This document shows, piece after piece, positions 54,318-63,511 of a DNA stretch of 64,000 bases; the stretch's first letter is position 1; every line of letters starts with the position of its first letter. The notes beneath the pieces were generated by a model. The model ran no database searches. It had not been told where the DNA came from and was given only the letters and a program-made list of their open reading frames with translations. The DNA is from Kofleriaceae bacterium (lineage in GTDB: Bacteria; Myxococcota_A; Polyangia; Haliangiales; Haliangiaceae): NCBI GenBank assembly GCA_018058095.1, contig JAGPCO010000024.1:1-64000 (forward strand), read 5' to 3'. A program made the translations under genes and the position numbers.

Positions 54318-55943
54318 ATGGGTGGAACCACGACGCGGGTCTCGGGCGCATGGGTTCGGGGTGGCCTGGTGGCGCTGGCGGCAGCCGGCCTGGCGGGGTG
54401 TGGCAAGGGCAAGGAGCCGCCCGGCAAGGCCACGCCGGTCGCCGTCGCCGCCGCCGTCAGCAAGCCGAAGACCGGCGGCAACGTGCGGCTGCCGTCGAAC
54501 GAGCCGCGCTACCTCAACCCGCTCATCGAGCAGCGGTTCGACCTGGCCAACACCATCCTGTTCGAAGGCCTGGTCGGCGTCGACGCCCGCGGCGAGCCGG
54601 TGCCGCGCCTGGCCGCGTCGTGGACGCAGTCGCCCGACGGCCTGGTCGTGACCTTCAAGCTGCAGCCCAAGGCGACCTGGCACGACGGCCAGCCGGTCAC
54701 CGCGGCCGACGTCGCGTTCAGCTTCGACCAGGCCAAGAAGACGGCGTGGAAGGCGTACATGGAGCCGGTCGTCAAGATCGAGACGCCCGACCCGCAGACG
54801 GTGGTGGTGACCTACGGCCAGCCGTACGCGCCGGCGATGGCGGCCTGGACCATGGCCATCATCCCGGCCCACATCTACCGCGGCGACGACGACCTGACCC
54901 AGTCCAAGGGCAACCGCGAGGGCATCGGCTCGGGCCCGTTCAAGCTGGTGCGGTGGGAGGGCGGCCGCCGCATCGTCCTGGCCGCGCACGACGGCTGGTG
55001 GGGCGGCCGGCCCTACCTCGACAACATCGAGCTGGTGCTCGGCGTCAGCGACGGCGAGATGCTGAGCCAGCTCCGGCGCGACCAGCTCGACTGGGCGCCG
55101 ATCCGCATCGTCGACGACCAGATGACGCTGGCCCAGAGCCCCGAGCTGCGCGAGGAGTTCGAGCAGTCGGACGCGGTCGAGTCGCGCCTGCGCCTGATCG
55201 CCTGGAACACCGACCGGCCCGGCCTCGAGGACAAGCGGGTGCGGCAGGCGCTGACCATGGCGCTCGATCGCCAGCGGGTCATCGAGGACGTGCTGGGCGG
55301 GCGAGCCCAGCCGCTGTCGGGGCCGTTCTTCCCGACCATGGCCGGGGCCGACCCGTCGATCGCGCCGCTGCCGTTCGACCTGGCCCGGGCCAAGGCCCTG
55401 ATCGACGAGGCGCTGCCGGCCAAGCCGGGCGCGACCGGGCCACGCCTCACGGTCGAGCTCATCCTGCGCGACTCGCTGCGCGGCCCGGTCGTCGACAGCA
55501 CGTTCGCCATCTTCCGGCGCGACCTCGAGAAGATCGGCGTCGACATCAAGCTGACCGCGCTGCCGCCGGCCGAGCACGATGCCCGCATCAGCAAGCGCGA
55601 GTTCGACGCCACCTACTTCGGCTGGCTGCCCGACATCCCCGACCCCGACCCGTACGCGCTCCTGCACTCGAGCCAGATCGGCGTCGGCTTCAACTACGCC
55701 GGCTACGCCAACCCGGAGATCGATCGCATGCTCGACGAGGCCCGCCACGCCACCAACCGCGACGCCCGGCGCGTGCTGTACGCCAAGGTCCACGCCGTGG
55801 TCGCCGACGAGCAGCCGTACACGCCGCTGTACTCGCCCATCGGCTACTACGCGTGGCGCCGCTCGCTGCACGGCGTCGGCGCGCGCGACCTGGCGCCGCA
55901 GCCGCTGGCGCCCGGGGTGGCGCGCTGGTGGGTCGGGCGCTAG
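54318..55943 (+). CDS. Oligopeptide-type ABC substrate-binding lipoprotein (SBP_bac_5)
   Basis: The 541-residue product has a signal peptide with lipobox LAGCGK. The type 5 binding fold reads LNPLIEQRFDLANTILFEGLV, ATWHDGQPVTAADVAFSFDQAKK, GIGSGPFKLVRWEGGRRIVLAA, VRQALTMALDRQRVIEDVLGG and YFGWLPDIPDPDPYALLHSSQ. It should capture peptides, nickel or similar ligands at the inner membrane. It is a paralogue of the protein at 39548, but no permease or ATPase gene is adjacent, so the partner complex lies elsewhere. It converges with the BtuF-like gene. Confidence 0.9.
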   Translation: MGGTTTRVSGAWVRGGLVALAAAGLAGCGKGKEPPGKATPVAVAAAVSKPKTGGNVRLPSNEPRYLNPLIEQRFDLANTILFEGLVGVDARGEPVPRLAASWTQSPDGLVVTFKLQPKATWHDGQPVTAADVAFSFDQAKKTAWKAYMEPVVKIETPDPQTVVVTYGQPYAPAMAAWTMAIIPAHIYRGDDDLTQSKGNREGIGSGPFKLVRWEGGRRIVLAAHDGWWGGRPYLDNIELVLGVSDGEMLSQLRRDQLDWAPIRIVDDQMTLAQSPELREEFEQSDAVESRLRLIAWNTDRPGLEDKRVRQALTMALDRQRVIEDVLGGRAQPLSGPFFPTMAGADPSIAPLPFDLARAKALIDEALPAKPGATGPRLTVELILRDSLRGPVVDSTFAIFRRDLEKIGVDIKLTALPPAEHDARISKREFDATYFGWLPDIPDPDPYALLHSSQIGVGFNYAGYANPEIDRMLDEARHATNRDARRVLYAKVHAVVADEQPYTPLYSPIGYYAWRRSLHGVGARDLAPQPLAPGVARWWVGR

Positions 55944-55949
55944 CTGGCG

Positions 55950-56843
55950 TCAGCGCGCGTCGACCAGGGCGCGCAGCCGGGGCAGCGCGCCGATGGCCCA
56001 CGCGCCCGACCAGAACAGGTCCTTGCCGGAGCACGCGACCACCCGCGCCCCCGGCAGGTGCGCGCGCAGCACGGCGAGCTCGTCCGGGCCGAACGGATAC
56101 GGCTCGTCCGGCGCCAGCACCAGGTCGGGCGCACGCGGCGCGACCTCGTCGAGCTCCAGCCGCGGGTAGCGCTGGTCGCGCCCGTCCGGGTCCTGCGCCG
56201 CCTGCTTGCCGAGATCGGCGGCGAGCGGGTACAGGCGCAGGCGCTCGGCGAAGACGTTGTCGGCGCCGGCCAGCCGAAGCAGGTCGGAGCCGAAGGTGTC
56301 GGCGTTGAGCGTCATCCACGGCGCGCGCCAGATGGGCACGAACACCCGCGGCCGCGGCGCCCGGTCGGCGCCGGGCGCCATGGCCACGGCCGCCGCCTCG
56401 GCCGCCCGCAGGCCGTGGTAGCCGGCGGCCAGGAGCTCTCGCGCCACCACGGTCTCGGCCAGCCCGAGCACGCGGGCCAGGCGGGCCAGGTGGGCCAGCC
56501 CGTCGGCGGCGCGGCGCGGCAACGACACCAGCACCGGCACTCGCTCGGCCGCCAGCGCCTCCAGCGCCGCCCGGGTGTTCTCCTCCTGGTTGGCCAGGAC
56601 CAGGTCAGGCCCGAGCGCGAGCACGGCCGCGACGTCGACGTCCTTGGTCCCGCCCACCAGCGCCACCGGCGCGGCGTCGGGCCCGGGCGGGTCACAGAAG
56701 CGGGTCTGGCCGACCAGGCGATCGCCAGCGCCGAGCGCCCGCACGCTGTAGCTGTCGCTCGGGACCAGGGACACCACGCGGCTAGGCGGCCGGCCGATCA
56801 GCAGCTCGCGCCCGAGGTCGTCACGCACGCGCAAGGTCGCCAT
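55950..56843 (-). CDS. Helical-backbone metal/cobalamin-receptor protein (BtuF-like), no signal peptide
   Basis: The 297-residue product has the type 3 binding fold: PSRVVSLVPSDSYSVRALGAGDRLVGQT, VGGTKDVDVAAVLALGPDLVLANQEEN, TFGSDLLRLAGADNVFAER and LVLAPDEPYPF. Such proteins carry cobalamin or iron-siderophore to ABC importers. The ATG at 56843 starts directly at the domain (ATLRVRDDLG), so there is no signal peptide and the protein would stay in the cytosol; the longer frame to 56939 covers the divergent gene. A TATACG -10 box lies 6 nt before the start. Confidence 0.82.
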   Translation of the reverse strand: MATLRVRDDLGRELLIGRPPSRVVSLVPSDSYSVRALGAGDRLVGQTRFCDPPGPDAAPVALVGGTKDVDVAAVLALGPDLVLANQEENTRAALEALAAERVPVLVSLPRRAADGLAHLARLARVLGLAETVVARELLAAGYHGLRAAEAAAVAMAPGADRAPRPRVFVPIWRAPWMTLNADTFGSDLLRLAGADNVFAERLRLYPLAADLGKQAAQDPDGRDQRYPRLELDEVAPRAPDLVLAPDEPYPFGPDELAVLRAHLPGARVVACSGKDLFWSGAWAIGALPRLRALVDAR

Positions 56844-56849
56844 CGCCGA

Positions 56850-56857
56850 CGTATAGT
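56850..56857. promoter_or_regulatory. Overlapping divergent -10 boxes
   Basis: CGTATAGT carries TATAGT for the plus-strand gene (6 nt before GTG 56864) and TATACG on the minus strand for the BtuF-like gene (6 nt before ATG 56843). The two polymerases would compete for the same 8 bp. Confidence 0.55.
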
Positions 56858-56863
56858 ACGGCC

Positions 56864-57265
56864 GTGGCCGCCCGCAAACGCACCTCCGACCGGTCCGGAT
56901 CGGCGCCCGCGCCGGGCGCCGCCGCCCGGCCCGAGCCACCGCTGCCGGCGACGCCGATCCCCGCGGTCGATCCGGCCCGGCCGTTCGCCGACCCCAAGGC
57001 GGTGGCCAGCGCGATCGCCCAGCTCAGCCCCGACGAGGCCCAGTTCTTCATCGGCAAGCTCGAGCAGGCGCTGCGCCGGCGCCGGCTGCAGGCCATCGGC
57101 TACCTGGTCGCGCTGGCGCTGTGGCTGGTCGGCATGGTCTTCGCCCTCGCCTACTACGGCGCCGCGCCCGAGGGGGAGTTCGTCGGCTGGGTCTTCCTGG
57201 TCCCGTTCGCCCTGGCCGGGGTGGTGATGCTGGTGGTCGGCCGCTGGACCGGCGGCGACGGCTAG
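56864..57265 (+). CDS. Small membrane protein with two helices
   Basis: The 133-residue product starts with a Pro/Ala-rich cytosolic segment and a short helix (SPDEAQFFIGKLEQALRRRR). Two predicted membrane helices follow at about 77-97 and 106-127 (AIGYLVALALWLVGMVFALAYYG, FVGWVFLVPFALAGVVMLVVG). No family was recognised. The stop TAG is the first triplet of a REP-like hairpin. It would be an inner-membrane protein; the partner is unknown. Confidence 0.65.
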   Translation: MAARKRTSDRSGSAPAPGAAARPEPPLPATPIPAVDPARPFADPKAVASAIAQLSPDEAQFFIGKLEQALRRRRLQAIGYLVALALWLVGMVFALAYYGAAPEGEFVGWVFLVPFALAGVVMLVVGRWTGGDG

Positions 57266-57310
57266 TAGGGTGCTGACAAACGCGGCGCAGCCGCGTTTGC
57301 AGCGACCTGC
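57263..57310. repeat. REP-like hairpin overlapping a stop codon
   Basis: The element begins with the TAG stop of the membrane-protein gene and reads TAGTAGGGTGCTGAC, then an ACGCGGC-GCA-GCCGCGT stem, then GCAGCGACCTGC. It agrees in more than 40 of 50 positions with the element at 62417-62465 read on the other strand. Confidence 0.75.
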
Positions 57311-57312
57311 CC

Positions 57313-57342
57313 CGTGCCCGTGCACGTGCCCGTGCCCGTGCC
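57313..57342. repeat. Hexanucleotide array (CGTGCC)5
   Basis: Five units, one with a C-to-A change, run directly behind the hairpin and face the inverse array at 57590. It is the same type of array as at 33067. Confidence 0.8.
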
Positions 57343-57355
57343 CGAGTCTGGGCGG

Positions 57356-57541
57356 TCAGGCTCCGGCCAGACGAGCCAGCATGGGGACGACCCGCTCGAG
57401 CAACTCGAGTGCGGGCGCCAGGACGGAGGCGGCGAGGATCGCCGCAGTCTCGGTCGCAGAGCGTCGCGCCATCCGATAGTAGCGTTGGCGCCGCCTACAA
57501 CCTGCTGCGCGTCGCTCGGCTGCGCCTGCCAGCTTCCACAT
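57356..57541 (-). pseudogene. C-terminal remnant of a four-helix-bundle (S23/IVP-type) protein
   Basis: The last 61 residues of a minus-strand frame read LAGAAERRAAGCRRRQRYYRM...ARRSATETAAIL...LELLERVVPMLARL. They match by eye the second half of the small S23/intervening-sequence four-helix-bundle family (usual end: R-x-Y-x-x-A-R-G-S-A-x-E...L-x-R-V-x-x-M-L-x-R-L, about 120 residues). No N-terminal half is present in any frame; the frame instead runs into the hexamer array. It is therefore a truncated or decayed copy, and any ATG at 57541 would yield only a fragment. The residue pattern of the family is from memory. Confidence 0.5.
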
Positions 57542-57589
57542 AGACCGCCAAGCTGCCGGGCGGTCGCGGCCGGCACCGCCCGAGCGATC

Positions 57590-57619
57590 GGGCACGGGCA
57601 CGGGCACGGGCACGGGCAC
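57590..57619. repeat. Hexanucleotide array (GGGCAC)5
   Basis: Five exact units begin inside GATCGGGCAC, the same junction as at 34302. With the array at 57313 they form an inverted pair around the four-helix-bundle remnant. Confidence 0.8.
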
Positions 57620-57636
57620 GGGTGCAGCATCCCGCC

Positions 57637-57642
57637 TATACT
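57637..57642 (+). promoter_or_regulatory. -10 box TATACT, 6 nt before ATG 57649
   Basis: TATACT (4 of 6 TATAAT plus the invariant TA and T) is followed by six bases and the ATG. It is located directly after the hexamer array. Confidence 0.5.
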
Positions 57643-57648
57643 CGACCG

Positions 57649-58884
<1,236 letters not shown>

Positions 58885-58891
58885 GCCGGCC

Positions 58892-59755
58892 GTGACGGCG
58901 CCGAGCGGACGCCGGCTGCCCCTGCACACCGGGCTGACCTACCAGGTCTGGACCTGGGGCGCGGCGAGCGCGCCGACGGTGCTGCTGCTGCACGGCTTCC
59001 TCGACCATGGCCGGGGCTGGACCGACGTGGCCGCGGCCCTGGCCGAGCGCTACTTCGTGGTCGCGCCCGACCTGCGTGGCCACGGCGACAGCGACTGGAT
59101 CGGCCCGGGCGGCTACTACCACTTCTTCGACTACGTCGCCGACGTCGACGCCCTGGTCGACGCGCTCGCGGCCGACCGCTCGCCCCTGCACGTGGTCGGG
59201 CACTCGATGGGCGGCACCATCGCCGGCTACTGGGCAGGCGCCCGGCCCGACCGCTGCCGCCGCCTGGCCCTGCTCGAGGGCCTGGGCCCGCCCGAGAGCG
59301 ACGTCGCGCCGCCGGTCCGGGTCGCGCGCTGGCTCGACGGCTGGCGGGCGGCCCGCGCGGCGCCCACCCGCGCCCTGCCCGACCTGGCCGCGGCCGCGGC
59401 CCGCCTGCGCCACCACGATCCGCTGCTGTCGGCCGAGGTGGCCGACCGGCTGGCCGCGTGGGGCACCCGCCCGGTCGCCGGTGGCGTGGCGTGGAAGCAC
59501 GACCCGCTGCACCTCACCGCCGGGCCGTACCCGTTCCGGCGCGAGGTGGCGGCCGCGCTGTGGCGCAACGTGACCTGCCCGGTCCTGGTCGTCGATGGGG
59601 CGGCGTCGACGCTACGCCTGGCCCAGACCGAGAGCGCCGACCGCCTGGCTTGCTTCGCCGACGCCCGCGCCGCGGTGCTGCCGCACGCCGGCCACATGAT
59701 GCAGCGGCACCAGCCGGCCGCGCTGGCCGAGCTGCTCGGCGCGTTCCTCAGCTGA
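58892..59755 (+). CDS. Alpha/beta-hydrolase
   Basis: The 287-residue product is a cytosolic alpha/beta-hydrolase: oxyanion strand LLLHGFLDHGRGW, nucleophile elbow VGHSMGG, an acid in VLVVDGAAS and a late histidine in LPHAGHMMQ. The substrate is unknown; ester, lactone or amide are all possible. The GTG at 58892 lies 7 nt after the dehydrogenase stop, so the two may be one operon. The end overlaps the convergent kinase gene by 8 bp. The larger frame to 58580 overlaps the dehydrogenase and was rejected. Confidence 0.85.
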   Translation: MTAPSGRRLPLHTGLTYQVWTWGAASAPTVLLLHGFLDHGRGWTDVAAALAERYFVVAPDLRGHGDSDWIGPGGYYHFFDYVADVDALVDALAADRSPLHVVGHSMGGTIAGYWAGARPDRCRRLALLEGLGPPESDVAPPVRVARWLDGWRAARAAPTRALPDLAAAAARLRHHDPLLSAEVADRLAAWGTRPVAGGVAWKHDPLHLTAGPYPFRREVAAALWRNVTCPVLVVDGAASTLRLAQTESADRLACFADARAAVLPHAGHMMQRHQPAALAELLGAFLS

Positions 59756-61121
59756 GCGCCGCGCCGTCCGCCGCATCGCCGGCGCCGTCGTCGGACCGGG
59801 CCGCGCCGCGCCAGGCCCGGGGCACCCGCAGCGTGAAGGTGGCGCCGGCGCCGGCCTCGCTGCGGGCGTCGACCTCGATCACCAGCGCCGCGCAGATGCG
59901 CCGGACCAGGGCCAGGCCGAGCCCGGCGCCGCCGTAGCGCCGATCGTCGCCACCCTCGCCCTGCACGAACGGCTCGAAGATGGCGGCGATGCGATCGGGT
60001 GCGATGCCGATGCCGGTGTCGATCACCGCCAGCTCGACGTGGTCGCCGTCGGTCCGGGCCCGCACCGTGATGGCGCCGTGCTCGGGCGTGAACTTGACCG
60101 CGTTCGACAGCAGGTTGAGCAACACGTGGCCGAGCAGCCGCCCGTCCGACTGCACCGCCGGCAGCGGCGCCTCCAGGTCGGTCGTGACCACCAGCTGCTT
60201 GGTGCCGATCATCCAGGTCGCAGAGGCCACGACCTGGGTGATGAGCTCGGCCAGCTCGACCGGCCCGGGCCGGGGCCGCAGGCGGTCGGCCTCGGCCTTG
60301 GCCAGCAGCAGGACGTCGTCGACCAGGCCGAGCAGCTGCTGGGCGCTGCGCTTGATCGAGCCGAGCGCCTCGCGCTGGCGGTCGCTGACCGGGCCGTACA
60401 CCCCGCTCGCGACCAGATCGGCCAGGCCCTGCACCCCGTGCACCGGCGTGCGCAGCTCGTGGGTCATCGCCGCCATGAACTGGGTCCGCTGCTGACCGGC
60501 CTCGATCAGCTGGCGGGTGCGCGACTCGAGCGCGCGTTCCTTGCTGCGCAGGAGGCGCAGGGTGGCGGTGGTGAACCCGGCCGGCAGGCCGACGACGATG
60601 ACCGCATAGCCCAGCAGCACCAGGACCTGCCCCCCGGCCGGCACGCCGTCGGTGAGCAGCAGGGCCGGCTGCGGCGGCAGCAGCCCGGTCGCGACCAGCA
60701 CCAGCATCGTCGCGTACTGGACCAGGATGATGGCCAGCGCCAGCAGCGTCACCCCGAGGTTCGACAGCAGGGCCAGCACGGTGATCTCGATGACGTAGAT
60801 CGGGAACAGCGGCGACAGCGGCCCCCCGGTGACGTAGATGGCCGCGGTCATGACCAGCATGTCGGTGAACGTGTTGAGCCCGGCCGTCTCGAGCACCCAG
60901 CGGCCCTGGGTCAGGCTCCACCAGTGCACGCAGTTGGTCAGCAGCTTGAGCGAGATCAGCGCCAGGAACGACCAGCGCCACGCCACCACGTCGGTCGCCG
61001 CCGCCGCGCCGAACAGCAGCGCGAAGCCGATGACGATGGCGAAGCCCGACCACACGCCGAAGTACAGCTTGGGCCGGTTGGCCGGCTGCCCCATCTCGGC
61101 CACGAACGCGGGGTAACGCAC
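59748..61121 (-). CDS. Membrane histidine kinase
   Basis: The 457-residue product has six predicted membrane helices in the first 185 residues. The phosphorylated H221 lies in [11 protein letters not shown]. The ATPase domain has [22 protein letters not shown] and [12 protein letters not shown]. There is no extracytoplasmic sensor domain of any size, so it would sense membrane state or a signal through its helices. It is encoded 10 nt after a response regulator gene and uses a GTG with AGGGG upstream, so the two form a two-component pair. Confidence 0.9.
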   Translation of the reverse strand: MRYPAFVAEMGQPANRPKLYFGVWSGFAIVIGFALLFGAAAATDVVAWRWSFLALISLKLLTNCVHWWSLTQGRWVLETAGLNTFTDMLVMTAAIYVTGGPLSPLFPIYVIEITVLALLSNLGVTLLALAIILVQYATMLVLVATGLLPPQPALLLTDGVPAGGQVLVLLGYAVIVVGLPAGFTTATLRLLRSKERALESRTRQLIEAGQQRTQFMAAMTHELRTPVHGVQGLADLVASGVYGPVSDRQREALGSIKRSAQQLLGLVDDVLLLAKAEADRLRPRPGPVELAELITQVVASATWMIGTKQLVVTTDLEAPLPAVQSDGRLLGHVLLNLLSNAVKFTPEHGAITVRARTDGDHVELAVIDTGIGIAPDRIAAIFEPFVQGEGGDDRRYGGAGLGLALVRRICAALVIEVDARSEAGAGATFTLRVPRAWRGAARSDDGAGDAADGAALS

Positions 61122-61131
61122 GCGGCTCCCC

Positions 61132-61533
61132 TCACCGCCCGAGCAGCCGCTGCGCCTGCGCCAGCAGCTCGGCCAGGTCGAACGGCTTGGCCAGGTAGGC
61201 GTCGGCGACGATGCCGCGCGCGGCGGCGTGGGCGACGTGGTCAGGATCGGTGTACACCGCGCTCATCATCACCACCGGCGTGGTCGCGCCGCCGGGCAAG
61301 CCGCGCAGCTGCCGGCACACCTCGAACCCATCCTGCCCGGGCAGCTGGACGTCGATGAACACCAGCGCGGGCGGCTCGGCCCGGAACCGGGCCAGGCCCT
61401 CGGGGCCGGTCGCCGCGCCGACCGTGCGCAGCCCGTGCGCGCCGAGCAGGTCGCACACGATCATCAGGTTGATCGGGTCGTCGTCGATGACCAGCACCAG
61501 CGGTGCGGGCGACGTGGCCGGGCTCACGCTCAC
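61132..61533 (-). CDS. Single-domain response regulator
   Basis: The 133-residue CheY-like receiver has the acidic pocket VLVIDDDP, phosphorylated D61 in LVFIDVQLPG and K116 in AYLAKPFD. There is no output domain, so it would pass the signal to another protein or act by binding. The GTG at 61533 overlaps the SDR stop (GTGA), so the longer N-terminus was rejected. It is probably phosphorylated by the kinase encoded directly downstream. Confidence 0.9.
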   Translation of the reverse strand: MSVSPATSPAPLVLVIDDDPINLMIVCDLLGAHGLRTVGAATGPEGLARFRAEPPALVFIDVQLPGQDGFEVCRQLRGLPGGATTPVVMMSAVYTDPDHVAHAAARGIVADAYLAKPFDLAELLAQAQRLLGR

Positions 61534-62345
61534 GCCGGCAGCCCGGCGGTCGCCAGCGACCACTCGCGCAGGCGGATGCGGGTGGCGACGTCGCTGGCGA
61601 CCGCGGTCGGCGCCACCACCACGCCGTCGGCCAGGTAGCTGCCGCTGGCCGGCACCAGCTCACCGGTGACGAGCTGGGTCAGGGCGCGCGCGCCGGTCGC
61701 CAGGCTGGCGCCCCGGACCGGGCCGAAGCCCTGGCGCAGCAGCTTGGTGTCGATGACGCCGGGGTGCACCGCCAGGGCGCGCAGGCCCTCGTCGCCGGCC
61801 AGGTTGGCCAGGTCGAGCACGTGCATGACCTGGGCGAGCTTGGACTGGGCGTAGGCGGCGTAGCCGGTCCAGGCGCTGGCCATCGTCAGGTCATCGAGGT
61901 GGAGCCGGCCGCGGGTGTGCGCGACCGACGACACGTGCACGACCAGGCCGCCACCGGCGGCGCGCAGCTGCGGGCGCAGCAGCTCGGTCAGCAGGAAGTG
62001 CCCGAGGTAGTTGACCGCCAGGGTGGCCTCGACGCCGTCCTCGGTGACGACCCGCTCGGTCGCGAAGATGCCGGCGTTGTTGACCAGCACCGCCAGCGTC
62101 GGGAAGCGCTGGGCGATGGCGGCAGCGCCGGTCCGGACCGCGGCCAGCGATCCGAGGTCGAACGACAGGCCATCGACGGAGGCCTCGGGCGCGGCCGCCC
62201 GCACCGCGGCGACGGCGGCGTCGACCCGTGGCCGGTTGCGCCCGTGTACCACCACGTGGTGGCCGGCGCGCGCCAGGTCGGTGGCGGCCTGCTTGCCGAT
62301 GCCATCGGTCGAGCCGGTGATGAGGACGACGCTGCCACCTGCCAT
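61530..62345 (-). CDS. Short-chain dehydrogenase/reductase
   Basis: The 271-residue product has the classical SDR features: GSTDGIGKQ for NAD(P) binding, NNAG, SS in HVSSVAH and YAQSK as the catalytic pair. Sequence features such as LAVNYLGHFLLTELL resemble retinol-dehydrogenase-like reductases. The ATG at 62345 gives a start close to the first strand; an ATG at 62384 would add 13 residues. It shares a 4-nt overlap with the response regulator, but a functional tie is not clear. Confidence 0.85.
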   Translation of the reverse strand: MAGGSVVLITGSTDGIGKQAATDLARAGHHVVVHGRNRPRVDAAVAAVRAAAPEASVDGLSFDLGSLAAVRTGAAAIAQRFPTLAVLVNNAGIFATERVVTEDGVEATLAVNYLGHFLLTELLRPQLRAAGGGLVVHVSSVAHTRGRLHLDDLTMASAWTGYAAYAQSKLAQVMHVLDLANLAGDEGLRALAVHPGVIDTKLLRQGFGPVRGASLATGARALTQLVTGELVPASGSYLADGVVVAPTAVASDVATRIRLREWSLATAGLPA

Positions 62346-62416
62346 GGACCGGGTGTACCGCAGGTGGGCGGTCCGATCATCCATGTCCTGGCCCGGCGAC
62401 GGGGTGGTCCCGGACT

Positions 62417-62465
62417 GGCAGGTCGCTGCAACCGCGGCTGCGCCGCGTCTGTCAGCGTCCTGCTA
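62417..62465. repeat. REP-like hairpin overlapping a stop codon
   Basis: Read on the minus strand, TAG (the stop of the glycosyltransferase gene) starts TAGCAGGACGCTGAC. The stem GACGCGGC-GCA-GCCGCGG follows, then GCAGCGACCTGCC. The sequence is the near twin of the 57.3 kb element. Confidence 0.75.
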
Positions 62466-63497
62466 CACCACCCGCAGGTGGGCCCGGCGCGGCGCCGCCC
62501 GCTCGGGCTGCTGGTCCCAGTCGCGGTGGCGCAGGTAGTGCCAGAGCCCGGTCGCGAAGCCGGCCCCGTGGGCGACGTGCAGCACCGGGAAGATGCCCCA
62601 GACCACCGGGATGGCGGCCGCTCCGGCGCCCGCGCCGACGCTGACCCTGACCGCCTCGGCCCCGGTCGCCAGCAGGTACGCGGCCACCGCCGGCCCCAGC
62701 GCTGGCCACAGCGGCGGCAGCGCGGCCATCGTCACCCCGGCGCTGACCATGAGGAACGGCACCAGCGGCCGCACCGTCGGGAAGCGGCCGAGCTTGAGCA
62801 GGGTGCGGGCGCGGCCGCGGCCGTACTTGTAGTACTGCCGGGCCAGCGTCCGGTACGAGTCGCGCGGGTAGTAGTGCACGACGATGTCGCGCGACAGGAA
62901 GATGCGCCCCCCGCCGGCGAGGATGCGCTGGTTGAGGTCGGCGTCCTCGTTGGTGATCGCGTGCGGATCCCACAGCCCGACCCGCTCGAACACCGCGCGC
63001 CGGAAGGCGCCGAGAAAGACGGTGTCGACGAAGCCCTCCTTGTCGGCCGAGCGGTAGCTGGCGCCGCCGACGCCGAGCGGGCTGGTCAGCGCCGCACACA
63101 GGGCGCGCTGGAAGAACGTGCGGGCCCGGGCCCGCTGCGCGCCGCCGACGTTGTCGGCCCCGGTCGACGCCAGGGTCTCGACGCAGCGCCGCACGTAGTC
63201 GGGCGCGTACTCGCAGTGCACGTCCATCCGCACCACGACGTCACCGCTGGCCTCGCGCACGACGCGATTGAGCCCGGGCGCCTGCAGGCGGTCGGGGTTG
63301 TCGATGAGGCGGATGCGCGGGTCGGCCGCGCGCAGCTCGGCGATGATCTCGCGGGTGCGGTCGGTCGAGCGGCCGTCGGCGATGAGCACCTCGATCAGCT
63401 CGGCCGGGTAGTCCTGGGCCTGGACGCTGGCGATGCAGGCGGCCAGGTAGCGCTCCTCGTTGAACGCCGGCATCGCGATGGTCACACGCGGCAACAT
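62463..63497 (-). CDS. Family 2 glycosyltransferase (ExoA-like)
   Basis: The 344-residue product has the GT2 fold: IAMPAFNEERYLAACIASVQAQDYP, LIADGRSTDRT, VVRMDVHCEY as the metal-binding region and NEDADLNQRI. It has C-terminal membrane helices (PFLMVSAGVTMAALPPLW, IPVVWGIFPVLHVAHG). It resembles succinoglycan-type transferases that add a sugar to a lipid-linked intermediate at the inner membrane. A single gene rather than a polysaccharide cluster is present. TAGGAT lies 6 nt before the ATG, and the stop codon opens a REP-like hairpin. Confidence 0.88.
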   Translation of the reverse strand: MLPRVTIAMPAFNEERYLAACIASVQAQDYPAELIEVLIADGRSTDRTREIIAELRAADPRIRLIDNPDRLQAPGLNRVVREASGDVVVRMDVHCEYAPDYVRRCVETLASTGADNVGGAQRARARTFFQRALCAALTSPLGVGGASYRSADKEGFVDTVFLGAFRRAVFERVGLWDPHAITNEDADLNQRILAGGGRIFLSRDIVVHYYPRDSYRTLARQYYKYGRGRARTLLKLGRFPTVRPLVPFLMVSAGVTMAALPPLWPALGPAVAAYLLATGAEAVRVSVGAGAGAAAIPVVWGIFPVLHVAHGAGFATGLWHYLRHRDWDQQPERAAPRRAHLRVV

Positions 63498-63503
63498 CGG
63501 TCG

Positions 63504-63509
63504 ATCCTA
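63504..63509 (-). promoter_or_regulatory. -10 box TAGGAT, 6 nt before the glycosyltransferase ATG
   Basis: On the minus strand TAGGAT, six bases (CGACCG), then ATG 63497. It is the same hexamer and spacing as at 13943. Confidence 0.5.
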
Positions 63510-63511
63510 CG

